From positions 34,884,218 through 34,948,217 of the forward strand of contig CM066982.1 of NCBI GenBank assembly GCA_033977485.1: 64,000 nucleotides of DNA, read 5' to 3'. The position numbers and the translations under genes were made by a program. This stretch comes from Hydrangea macrophylla. Its lineage: Eukaryota; Streptophyta; Magnoliopsida; Cornales; Hydrangeaceae. Below, in pieces: positions 53,789-64,000 of this stretch. Below the pieces are notes generated by a model. It was not told the origin of the DNA and ran no database searches. It saw only the letters and a program-made list of their open reading frames with translations. Positions within the stretch are counted from its first letter, which is position 1. Every line of letters starts with the position of its first letter.

Positions 53789-55341
53789 CTTGAGCATGAA
53801 ACTAATAGTTTCTTGTTCTTAGAGGGTTAGACTTGAGCCAATGAATATCTTTGTTATTAATTCGATAATCGTGTTGTTTCTGCCTACATTTGCACTTGCA
53901 TTGTTCTTTCACCCCTTGTTATTAATTCGATAAGCGTGTTGTTTCTGCCTACATTTGCACTTGCATTGTTCTTTCACCGCAATTGCTTGAGACCATTGCC
54001 TTGAGGGTAAAGGGCCCTCTTTCCTCTATTTGTCAAGAGTTTTGGTAGCATGTAGTCACCGTTAGTCTGGTACCACTTGCGGTATATAGAGCCCTTGGCT
54101 TGCTAATGGACCCTTTATGAGACTAAAACCCAGCCTTTGCATATAACTTCTATAGAACCCTTCAATTTGGATTTTGTTTATCTTCTTTGATTAGGACAAT
54201 GTGATGAATTATTTTTGTTTGCCCGTAAGGGATTATATGGATGATGAGGACATGTATACAAAGGCATCATCAAACCTTGTATGATTGATTCCTCTAGAGT
54301 AGTATGGTCTTTATCTGAACATCCAATCATTATTCGAGGACGATTTTTGAAAATTTTGCAAATACAAGCACTTCCTTGAAAAACCCAAGTCTTTTGAAAA
54401 ATTCTGGGAATATCCCTTTTGAAAATTTGCTTTCAAATTCCTTCACAAAATCCTTCCAAAATTCTCCCTAGATTTTAGAGAATTTCAAAATTCCTACTTT
54501 GATGATTCAATTTTATAACCTCCTCTCAGATTTTAGAAAATTTCAAAATTCCTACTTTGATGATTCAATTTTATAACCTTCTCTCAGATTTTAGAAAATT
54601 TCAAAATTCCTACCTAGGTTTTCAAAAGAAATCATGATTCCACATTTTGATGATTCAATTCCAAATTTTAGAATTTCAGAATTTCCTACCTCGATTTTTA
54701 AGAATCATGATTTCACACCACAAGCATTGATGGTTCAAAAATATTTTTGAAATTTACAGATCTCCCTCTCTTTCAAGATTTTCATGAAAAATTCAATTTT
54801 GTAAAACCTAAACCATCAAGAATTTCAAAGCTAAAAATCCGTGAATAATGATTGGATTAGTAAGGTAATTAGCATACTCAAGGAATCTTATGTGTTTATG
54901 TGCTGATATGCTAGGTCTAAGCTAGATTCAAGTCCATTGTATTTAGATTAGATTGCATTTCATCTGCATTGCATACACTACACGAGCATTGTATGTACGA
55001 CTCACAAGTGCGACACCTCTAATATACTTTCAAAAAAGAAAAGGTTTGTTTTCCTCAAATTTTGAAAAAGATTTCTTTGATTTCAGAAAATAATTTTGAA
55101 AAGAAAAAGATTTTCGTCTTTGTAAATCCACTTTTATAAAATAGCATTCTTTGAAAAATTCTTTTGCAATAAGATACCTAATTATTTGAAAATCCCTAAT
55201 AAAACCAGAAAAGAGAAGATAGGGCCAAAAAGTTGTACTCCCTCCTGGGTCAGAGCTTTGAATAACCGCTTGATCAGATCAGGATTTGAATAAGGAACAG
55301 CCGGGTCCACTAGGTCTGAGAATATGACATACGAAGCTGAC
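53789..55341 (+). other. 5' leader of element C with two tandem repeats
   Basis: Contains a 65-bp duplication (53851-53980) and a 58-bp repeat of about 2.4 copies (54481-54620, AATTTCAAAATTCCTACTTT). No ORF1-type gene is seen. Like B, its leader carries tandem repeats, but of unrelated sequence. Confidence 0.6.
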
Positions 55342-57199
55342 ATGGAAGCCAGATTGGCCACAATGCAGACTGCATTAGATCAGAGAAGGGAACAGAATCG
55401 GGAATAGCTTGCTACTATGATGAGAATGATTGAGCAGTTGACTAATCCGCCACTACCACCGCCTCCGTTGCACCAAGAAGAAGAAGATCCTGGGGAGACA
55501 ATTCAACCGAAGGTTCAGCTAGATCAGAAAACTCAGGACAAGTTGGCCAAGATCGACAAGCTAGAGAGTGTGATCAGAAAAAGGAAAGGGGTGGATGATT
55601 ATCTATTCGACATCGAAGGATTGTGTGACGCTCTGAAAGCCAAGCTCCCAGAAAAGTTTAAGATGCCGCATTTTGAATTCTTTAATGGAACCGGAAATCC
55701 AAAGAGCCATCTAAGGCTTTATGTGGGAACTTTGCAGCCTATGGGTATTAGGCCTGACTTCTTCGTTCTGCTGTTTCCAAGAGTTTTTAGTGGGGCAGCA
55801 CTTTCATGGTACTTAACACTAGAACCAGCCATAACTAGAGATTAGGAGGCATTAGCCAAAGCTTTCATGGCTCAATATTCATACAACCAGTCGTTTGATG
55901 TGACTGCGAGGGATCTAGAGACCACCCGACAGGAATATAGGGAATCCTTCACAGGCTTCCTTACTCGTTGGAGAGCTAAATCTGCTCAGATAACTAGCAG
56001 GCCGACAGAAAAGGATCAAGTTTGAATGATCATCAGAAATCTACAGCCCCAATACTTGGAGAGGCTAGAGTCTTAGTCTATTGTAAGCTTCGAACAGTTG
56101 TTTGATGTGGGGACTTTGATAGAAGATGCCATTAGAGATGGAAAGATCAAGAAAGAGAGCTCAAGCAACCAGTACAGAAAGACAGAAAGGCTGGTCTATC
56201 ATCAGTCTACTGACATCAACATACTATCCCCTTAGCCTTTTTAGAAAGAACGTCAAGGCATGACTAATGCAAGAGGAAATCAGAACCAAAAGCAGTCGAA
56301 AGAGAAAAGAGAATTTCCGATTTAGGAATGTCGCTAAGCACCGCACTTGAAAGAATGCTAGAAAAGGGGTAGTTGCAGAAATTAGAACCCAAGCCTGAGC
56401 CTAATCCACTTCTGCCGGGCTTCAAGACTGAATTTTATTGTGACTTTCATTAAGGCCAAGGATATAGTATAGATAGATGCTGGAGACTTCGCCATAAGAT
56501 TGAAGACTTGATTGAAAAAGGGGTCATTTCTCCTCCTCCTGCCTAGTCGAATGTTCAGAAGAATCCTCTCCTTAATCATCATGGGAACCTGCCAAATGTC
56601 AACTTTATAGAGGAAGGGTCTCAGATCTATAACCCGATGGTCTACATTACATCCTTGGATCAGCCTGCCATGGATATTCACTGCAATTTGTATCTTAAGA
56701 AATGTGGAAAAAGAAGAGTGGGGTTGAAGAAGCACTAGCTTTTAAAGAAGAGATAGCCAACGAAAATCTCACGATTGAATGGTGGGATCCTAATACCATC
56801 ACTGATGATTCAATCTGGTATGAAGAAGAAAAGCCCATAGAAGTAGTCACCGAGAAAGAAAGCATTAAGCCAATCAGAGAATTGGTGGAATTTGTTGAAA
56901 GCCTTGAAATCAAAGATGATGATCTCATTGCCATGATGGGAGAAGAAGAAGATTGGTGGTATGATGATGAGGATGATTCCGTTAATAACACCACAATCCC
57001 TGATGATTCTGTGTGGAAAGTCACTGCTGGCACTAAGAAGTTAGCCAAAGAACTTGAGTCTATTTGGATCACTAATGAAGCCAACCACTTGACGCATTCT
57101 GGACATCATTTCAAACCTCATGAGTTGGAAAATCGTGGAAAGAAACTTGTAAAGAGAAAGAAGTTGTCAAAGCAAAAGAAACTGACAAAGGAACCATGA
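55342..57199 (+). pseudogene. gag: Gag and linker of element C
   Basis: ATG at 55342, stop at 55405-55407, then 140 codons in the same frame colinear with B: KLDKVDKLESV-like DKLAKIDKLESVIRKRKGVD, FFNGTGNPKSHLRLYVGTLQ and WYLTLEPA. Later parts have several stops. A damaged CX2H knuckle (CDFH) lies near 56437. The frame at 56702-57199 is the acidic linker (WWDPNTITDDSIWYEEEKP, cf. KWYDPNDESDASIWNEPEKP in B). Confidence 0.85.
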
Positions 57200-57297
57200 A
57201 TGAAGAAGAAGATGAAATCCTAAAGCAGTTAAAGAAAACGGAAGCCTGGATCTCAGTATAGGGATTGCTTATGACCTCTCACAAACACAGGTAAGCT

Positions 57298-58643
57298 ATG
57301 CTTAATACTCTCAATCGATTGGATGTTTCTATCAACACTACTCCCGAAGATCTGGTGAACATGATCTCTAAAAAACCTCGCAAGCCTATAATTACATTCA
57401 CAAATGAAGATTTGCCGCCAGAAGGGGCAAACCACAACAGGGCTCTCTACATCACTGTACACTACTTGGGGAATAGAGTACCGGTTTGCTTGGTAGACAA
57501 TGGATCGACCTTGAATGTATTTCCTCTCCATACAGCTCTCAGAATGGGACCATCTGTTTCAGAGCTCTTGCCATCAACACAGACTTTGAGGGCCTATGAT
57601 AATACTAAAAGGGCTATCGTGGGAATGATTAAGCTAAAAATTAAAGTTGTGCCATTGAACAAAGAAGCTGAATTCCAAGTAATTGATATCCCGGCTAGCT
57701 TCAATTTGCTATTGGGACGTCCGTGGTTACATATAAATGATGTCGTTGCCTCCATTCTTCACCAGAAAGTCAAATTCATATGGAAAGAAGATGTCATGAC
57801 AATCTTTGGGGATAGTTGGATCAAGGAAGAAGGGACGAGCCATGGCCCTGTGCTAGAAGTCCAAACACCGAAAGAAGAAAATGAACTGGAAGTATTTGAC
57901 TTTGTAGGAATGCTGGAAAAGAAGCTGTATAAGAAATTAGTTTGGGATCGACTCAGCAATGACAAGGGAAAGAGACTTCCTGATACGTCTGTTTAGGGCA
58001 AAGAAATCACTCCATTCAAGAATAAGAAGCCGTTTATCACCGGACACGAGTATAGAAAGATGTTTAAGAAAGAAAACCCAGTTGTCGAAGATCTATAAGA
58101 AGAAGTGGGACAGAATTGGACCAGTATGCAAACCCTAAATTATCCCACATGGTGCGAAAGATGAATTATTTCCCTAGAATAGGACTAGGGCATCGTCAAC
58201 AAGGAAAAACCGAACCGCCTAACTTCCATGAGCAGAAAGATAAATCTGGACTGGGATATCGATTGATTGAAGAAGATAAGAAGCAGATGATAAAAGGAAA
58301 AGAGCCGATGATTATTTCTGGGCTAAGAATCCTGAATGGATACTTCATAAATGAAGGTAATGACTTCCCCTTTTGTGGTCTTCCTGAACCATGGTATGAT
58401 CCTGCTAACAAGAGTATCAAGCCTGGGTTTGAGATTTTCTTCAAACATGAGTTCTCTGACTATGAGGATCCATTCTTGTATGTACCACCTGCCAAGAAAG
58501 AAGGGAAAGATTGGGTTGATCTGATGACGAGCGATGATCTAAATATGCTAATGGGCGATGAACTGAACATGCTAAAGAATGCCAAAGAAGCACCGGGAAA
58601 CGTAAATGAAATCAAGCTAATAGAGGGAGCTCTAAACAATTAG
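57298..58643 (+). pseudogene. pro: Protease and G-patch-like region of element C
   Basis: CLVDNGSTLNVFPLHTALRM matches the B protease, but the catalytic DTG reads DNG, so activity would be lost. IPASFNLLLGRPWLH follows. The frame at 58116-58643 has MNYFPRIGLGHRQQG, the counterpart of the G-patch-like segment of B. A stop at 57994 separates the two parts. Confidence 0.85.
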
Positions 58644-60160
58644 GTGATCGAAACAAGAGTCAACAAATTCCCTCCCCCGTTTCCCCGGAAGTATGTAAAG
58701 GCCAATATGAGCCATGATGTTGAGTCTGCTTTTGCTTTTGATGCACCCAAAAATGTTAATGAAATGAATGAAGATTTTGCTTCCTCTTCTGTGTCTAATG
58801 ATCTTGATTTTGAAATTTTTGCGGATTCGCAAAAATTAATTGAAAATGAAAATGAATCTGCATGCAAGATTATTGAAGAAACTTTGCTAATAAACTTAGG
58901 TAATGAAGATAAACCACAAAATGTTCATACTGGCACTACACTCACTTCACAAGAAAGCAATGAGCTAATCAATTTATTAAAAGAATTCAAGGATGTTTTT
59001 GCTTGGTCTTACGAAGATATGCCAGACATTGATCCAGAGATTGTCCAACACCGTATCCCTCTTTTTCATAATTCAAAACCTGTTAAGAGGAAGTTGAGAC
59101 GCATGAGACCCGAATGGACTTTGAAGATTAAAGAAGAAGTTGAGAAATAGTTGAAAGCTGGATTCTTGATGGTAACCCAATACCGGAATGGATAGCCAAC
59201 ATAGTTCTTGTGGCAAAGAAGGATGGAAGGATCCAAGTATGTGTTAACTTCAAAGATTTGAACAAGGCTAGTCCCAAAGATGATTTTCCACTTCCATACA
59301 TAGATGTCTTGGTAGATAACACGGTGGGGCATGAACTGTTATCATCATGGATGGTTTCTCAGGGTACAATCAGATTTTAATGGCACCCGAAGATAGAAAA
59401 AAGACTATATTCACAACTCACTGGGGGACGCACTACTACCGAGTGATGCCGTTTGGGTTAAAGAATGCTGGAGCAACCTATCAAAGAGCAGCTACTACTT
59501 TGTTGCATGACATGATTCATAAAGAGGTAGAAGTCTATGTGGATGACATGATTGTCAAATCAAAAGAAGTGGACATTTAGCGACGCTCACCAAATTCTTT
59601 AAAAGATTGAGAAGATATAGGATGAGATTGAATCCACAGAAGTGTACTTTTGGAGTGACCACTGGGAAGCTGCTAGTATTTCTCATTACACAACGGGGAA
59701 TTGAGGTTGACCCCACAAAGATCAAATCTATTATGGATATGCCTCCTCCAACGAATGAAAAAGAAGTAAGGGGATTTTTGGGACGAATCTAATTCACCAG
59801 TCGCTTCATCTCTAAGCTCACCGAAACTTATGATCTGCTTTTCAGCTTGTTGAGAAAAGGAAAGAAATTTAAATGGGATGATCAGTGCCAAGAGGCTTTT
59901 GACAAGATCAAGACTTATGTAGCAAACCCACCGATTCTTTCACCCCCGAAGATAAGGAGGCCTTTGTTGTTATACTTATCCGTGTCAGAGAATGCTATGG
60001 GATGCATGTTAACCCAAGAAGTAGATGAAGGGCATACGGAGAAAGCCATTTACTACTTGAGCAAAAGGATGACTGGATACGAGCTGAAGTATTCTCCGCT
60101 AGAGAAAACATGTTGGGCTTTGGTTTAGGCCACTAGTCGTCTAAGGCATTATATGTTGGC
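58644..60160 (+). pseudogene. pol: Reverse transcriptase and first RNase H of element C
   Basis: FAWSYEDMPDIDPEIVQHRI, PFGLKNAGATYQRAATTLLH and YVDD (59536-59547) are colinear with B. Stops or shifts occur near 59148, 59180, 59345, 59578, 59790 and 60126. RNase H: YYLSKRMTGYELKYSPLEKT. Dead by accumulated mutations. Confidence 0.88.
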
Positions 60161-60985
60161 CTTCCATGTTGTTTTAATCTCCCGAATGGACCCTTTCAAG
60201 TACCTCTTTGAAAAACCCGCATTGATAGGTAGAATTTTCTGATGGACCTTGATCGTATCTGAGTTTGACTTAACACATGCTACGAGCAAATCTGTTAAAG
60301 GAAGAGCTATCGCAGAGCATTTGGCAGAACATTCGATAAGTCTAAAAAATGAAGAATTCATGTTCCCCGATGAAGGATTGATGGAATTGAGAGAAGATGT
60401 ATGGAAGATGTATTTTGACAGAGCTGCAAACCAAAAAGGATATGGAGTAGGGACCATCCTTGTGTCCCCTCAAGGAGCACATACCCCATTCACTATTAAA
60501 TTAAAGTATACCTCCACCAACAACACTGCTAAGTATGAAGCTTGTATCTTGGGGTTAGAAGCCGCATTGACTTTGGAAGTAAGGAAACTTAATGTATTCG
60601 GGGATTCCAATCTGATCATATCCCAAGTCCGAGGAGATTGGAAAGTCAAAGAAGAAAAGTTGAAGCCTTATCATGAGTACCTCGAGTCTCTACGAACTCG
60701 TTTTTTTGCATATCATGTTCTTCTACCTACCTCGAGAAGAAAATCAACTAGCAGACTCTTTGGCTACTTTAGCCTCGATGATTGAAATTCCTGTAGGAAT
60801 AAAGTTAACTCCATTAATGATTGAACAAAGAGAAAAATCGTCTTATGAGATGATCGGGGGGGAAGTAGAGGAAGCAGAAGAATTTCTATGGTACACAGAT
60901 GTGGGAACTTCATTGAAAATGGGGTATATCCAGAAGGTGCGTCCGAGAAAGACAAGAAAGCCAAAAGAATATTTTTGGCTTAATT
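60161..60985 (+). pseudogene. pol: Second (archaeal-type) RNase H of element C
   Basis: KMYFDRAANQKGYGVGTILV, TNNTAKYEACILGLEAALTL and VFGDSNLIISQVRGDW match the second RNase H of B; the first catalytic block FDGAA reads FDRAA and the glutamate in AEYEA reads AKYEA, so active-site residues are damaged. A frameshift lies near 60700. Confidence 0.82.
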
Positions 60986-62122
60986 CATGATTTGTGGTAG
61001 AAGTCTGCTAAAGAAATCATACAATAGGTTCAACTTGACATGTTTACATGGGAATAGTGCGAAGAAAATTATGGAGCAAATTCACGAAGGGGTGTGTGGA
61101 CCTCACATGAGCAGACACATGTTACCCAAGAAGATCATCTGACAAGGGTATTATTGGACTACCATGGACAAAGACTGCTACGAATATGTCAGAAAATGTC
61201 ACAAGTGTCAGATCTATGCCAACATGAAGCATGTGCCATCATCACTGATGTACAACATGACTACTCCTTGGCCATTCTCAGTTTGGGGAATAGATGTTAT
61301 TAGGGAAGTAACCCCGAAGGCCTCGAATGGGCATCAATACATCCTGGTAGCAATTGATTATTTCATAAAATGGGTGGAGGCAGAATCCTATGCGACATTC
61401 AAGGCTAAAGCGTGGCCAGATTTATCAGAAGGAATATAATTTGTCAATACGGGGTCCCTCATAAGTTGATATCCGATCAAGTCACCCACTTCCAGAAAGA
61501 AGTTTTGGATTTACTAAAGGAATACAAGATCATGCATCATATGTCAGCATCATATAGGCCACAAACAAATGGGGCAGTTGAAGCAGCTAGTAAGAATTTG
61601 AAGACGATTCTAAGAAAGATGACTGATACGCATCGAGATTGGTATGAGAAACTACCATATGCATTGTGGGGATACAGAACATCCATCAGAACATCTATAG
61701 GAGCCACTCCTTATTCCCTGACTTACGGAATGGAAGCAATACTCCCAGTTGAAATAGAACTACCATCGCTGAGAATTGTGGCTAAATCCGGGATTCCAGA
61801 ATTTGATTGGCTAAGAAACAAATATGAAGAGCTAATATTACTTAATGAAAAGAGGTTAGCTACGATTGATCATGTGTATATGTATCAGAGAAGAATAGCC
61901 CAAGCATTCAACAAAAGGGTTCATCCAAGAAAACTTGAGGAAGGCGACCTTGTGCTTAAAGAATTGAAAGCACCTGTTTATGATCCTAGAGGGAAATTCA
62001 AGCCAAATTGGGCTAGTCCATACATCATCACGAAGCTTCTCTCTAGAGGAGCAGCATACTTGATGCATCTAGATGGAGTTGAATTTAATCAGCCAATCAA
62101 CATTGATCATCTCAAGAAATAG
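60986..62122 (+). pseudogene. pol: Integrase of element C
   Basis: HEGVCGPHMSRHMLPKKII, a stop, then CHKCQIYANM (zinc part), GIDVIRE, ISDQVTHF and NGAVEAASKN with the catalytic D, D, E still legible in pieces. The frame shifts near 61412. It ends in TAG (62120-62122) where B reads KKYYA and stop, a stop gained one codon before the old end region. Confidence 0.87.
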
Positions 62123-63017
62123 TATGCTTAAAACCTTTCTTTCAAACCTATTCTTTCAAAACCTCTAGCCTTCAAGGAACTAGGCTTGACCTGATTCCCA
62201 CTTGGGGATACATAGGCAACCTACTTGGTTCGATCACTGCTATTGAAACACTCAAGCCACATCTCAAATACCTTCTTTCAAGACCTTGGTCGAACTACTT
62301 TGGACCTGATTCCCACTTGGGGATAAGTAGGCGAACTTTCCTAGCTCTTGGTCCCTGAACCCTGCAAACTAGGGGCAAACGTTCAAGTTTGCCCAGAACC
62401 TCAAGATATCACCGCCACACTAGGGGCAAACTGCGTTTGCTCAAACTTCCATTTATCACTATCAACTAGGGGCAAACTGCCGTTTGCCCGTATCTCACTA
62501 CCTATTCTCTCTGGATCACCTGGCCATCAGAATTAATTAACTAAGTGAAAAATCTGATAAATTTTGATATTAAATTGAAAAGTTTTTAGCAATCTAAAAA
62601 ACATGAGTATAATGTCAAGACTAAAACATTATGTGTAAAATTTTCAAAACTTCAAGATTACATGCAAAGCCAATACAATATCCTGCTACAATATAAAATT
62701 TTCATTTTTAACATGCAAATCCTTGGAAATTCAAGTATCAAAGTCAAAAGACACTGACAAGAAAGGAAATCATCAGAAATTTCTTTTCCTTGTAAACTGA
62801 GTCATGTGTGTTAGTGTACAAAGTGTCAAGCAAAACAAACTCGTAAGTAAGGAATGCAAAGTAGAAGCAAAAGACAACATAAAGCAGCATCAAGCAAAGT
62901 CAAGGTTACAAGCCCATCCAGCCACAAACAGAATACATCAACTTTAGTCTCAGTACAGAAAGCAAGAAAGCGAGAAAGAGAGTCATGGGTACATATGAAA
63001 ATAGGTAATCATCAGAA
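62123..63017. other. Segment of C between pol and the antisense gene
   Basis: Holds two CTACGTA-type motifs (62177-62220, 62291-62335), three polypurine-like hairpins (62366-62490) and 500 bp of A-rich sequence. No homologue of antisense gene 2 of B is seen on either strand. Confidence 0.6.
62366..62490 (+). repeat. Array of three polypurine-tract-like hairpins in C
   Basis: AGGGGCAAACGTTCAAGTTT-type units at 62371, 62422 and 62468: each has CTAGGGGCAAAC followed after 2-6 nt by GTTTGC(CC), so the arms can pair. Same motif, number and relative place as in B (14989-15130). Confidence 0.75.
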
Positions 63018-64000
63018 TCAGTGACGACGAGTAGCACATGGGTACCGAGTAGGCATATCTGAAGCCGTAGAGCTATCATCGTCATCAATTTGGCGCCGTC
63101 GCCTAAACCCGCCAACCCCACCAGAAGGGCCTATATTCATCCGCTCTAGCTGTGATTGAAGCTGCCTAACTTGAGCCACCTGTCAGAAGGAAGAATTAGT
63201 ACCAGGTTGAAAAGGCAATGAGAAAAGAGGAAGAAGTCTAGAAATTTACCAGAGCTGTATCTCGATCTATGTAAGTCTGGCACATGTCGTCCCACTACAA
63301 AAAAAGAAAGAAGAGATCATAAAGATATGGGAAATCAGAAGTGATGAGTTTAGATTTGCTCACATATCCCTCTCGAGCAAGGCTCCAAGCCCTCAGATTC
63401 TGTGCAAAGGCTCGCTCTTCATTCAAAATAGCTTGAGGAACCAACTCTTACTGCTCTGGACTAGCTAAGGCTCCATAAGATCATGGTGAATCTCCACTAA
63501 AGATATGACTCCGTGCAGCATAGTTGAGGCCCGCCAATCACAAGAAGGAATGGGAGGTAAAGGTCGACCAGGGCCATCCATGAAAGAGCTCCCCTACAAA
63601 CAATTATGAGAAATAAGAGATAACAAGCATTTAATCAAAAAGTGGAGAAGCTATGAAAATACCAGTGGGTCATCCAAAAGCGGGAAATTGGGCATCAGAT
63701 GAGTAGCCCTGAAAGCGTCGTAGTTCTCCTCAAAAAGAGTGAATGAGGCAGAAGGAATTCCAGTCAAAGCATCAAGAAGATCTTCATCTTCTAGATTTTG
63801 CGCCGATCTCATGCACGAAGGAGGATTCTATGGCACTAGGAGACGATCCTCCAAATCAGTCTGGGGAGCCACTCTCTCTCGAAGATACCACTCAAGAATG
63901 GAAGGACCCTCAAGAAGAATCCTCCCTCCTGTCATCTGCCTGGCTAAACCAATCTCGGCCACATCACCATTTGAAGCCCAAGGATGCCAGTTAACTTGGT
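63018..64000 (-). pseudogene. Antisense PMD-type gene of element C, exons 3-6 (partial)
   Basis: On the minus strand: end of exon 3 (64000-63663, continuing outside), exon 4 (63593-63364), exon 5 (63294-63250) and exon 6 (63179-63018, ending TGA), with GT-AG introns. The 45-nt exon 5 has the same length and place as in B; exon 3 ends THLMPNFPLL (B: GRFLMPNFPLL); exon 6 has a basic RRRR run and an acidic stretch, as in B. A TAG in exon 3 and a net frameshift in exon 4 (230 nt against 237 in B) make it a pseudogene. Exon 2 with the mobile domain core would lie beyond the window. Confidence 0.82.

Larger units (their letters stand above)
50321..64000 (+). mobile_element. Tat/Ogre-type retrotransposon C, degenerate, runs out of the window
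   Basis: LTR 50321-53767, primer-binding site, gag-pol relics to 62122, polypurine-like hairpins, and an antisense PMD-type gene to beyond 64000; the 3' LTR is outside the window. Same gene order as B but strongly diverged (the C LTR resembles the B LTR only in blocks) and with many stops, so an older, separate family. Confidence 0.9.

Overview
This is nuclear DNA from a flowering plant, probably a eudicot. It consists almost entirely of LTR retrotransposons nested in one another: I recognise the plant-specific Ty3/gypsy lineages Athila and Tat/Ogre, plus a Ty1/copia element. No ordinary host gene, tRNA, rRNA or CRISPR array is visible. The species cannot be named from this sequence.

Layout. 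(0) 1-2944: a decayed Tat/Ogre-type LTR on the + strand, with no primer-binding site after it, so probably a solo LTR. (A) 3484-38443: a degenerate Athila-type element, + strand, with 1.6 kb LTRs, a tRNA-Asp primer-binding site, gag, pro, RT/RNase H, integrase and a third env-like ORF behind a plausible leader intron. It is bounded by the duplication ATAAG. (B) 6173-26873: a 20.7 kb Tat/Ogre element, - strand, inserted into the gag of A and bounded by GGTTC. It has 3.3 kb LTRs and one uninterrupted 2170-codon gag-pro-RT-RH-aRH-IN frame. (H, chromovirus relic, F) 39020-42753: fragments of another Athila gag/protease, a chromovirus-type protease, and the 3' end of a reversed Athila-like element. 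(E) 42754-49292: a truncated Tat-type LTR split by (D). (D) 44090-48993: a complete Ty1/copia element with LTRs of only about 154 bp, an intact 1374-codon polyprotein and the duplication GAAAT. (C) 50321 to beyond 64000: an older, degenerate Tat/Ogre element, + strand, with a 3.4 kb LTR.

The most interesting system lies between pol and the 3' LTR of the Tat/Ogre elements, on the strand opposite to gag-pol. In B, six exons (11201-13376) join through GT-AG introns, all phase 0, into a 562-residue protein whose second exon matches the plant mobile domain (PMD; MAIN/MAIL1 family). A second antisense ORF (13711-14709) resembles plant DUF7745-type proteins. Element C, strongly diverged from B, carries the last four exons of a homologous antisense gene at 63018-64000, including the same 45-nt fifth exon and the same intron phases, but no homologue of the second ORF. 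Introns on the antisense strand would not be spliced from the genomic RNA and so can survive reverse transcription. Between pol and this gene, both elements also share, in the same order, a CTACGTA-type motif and an array of hairpins containing copies of the polypurine-tract motif.

Order of events: A inserted into unknown flanking DNA, B later inserted into A, and D inserted into E. The B LTRs differ by roughly 1% by eye plus one 10-bp unit, and the D LTRs differ at a few positions, so both are fairly recent. A and C carry many stops and frameshifts and are old.
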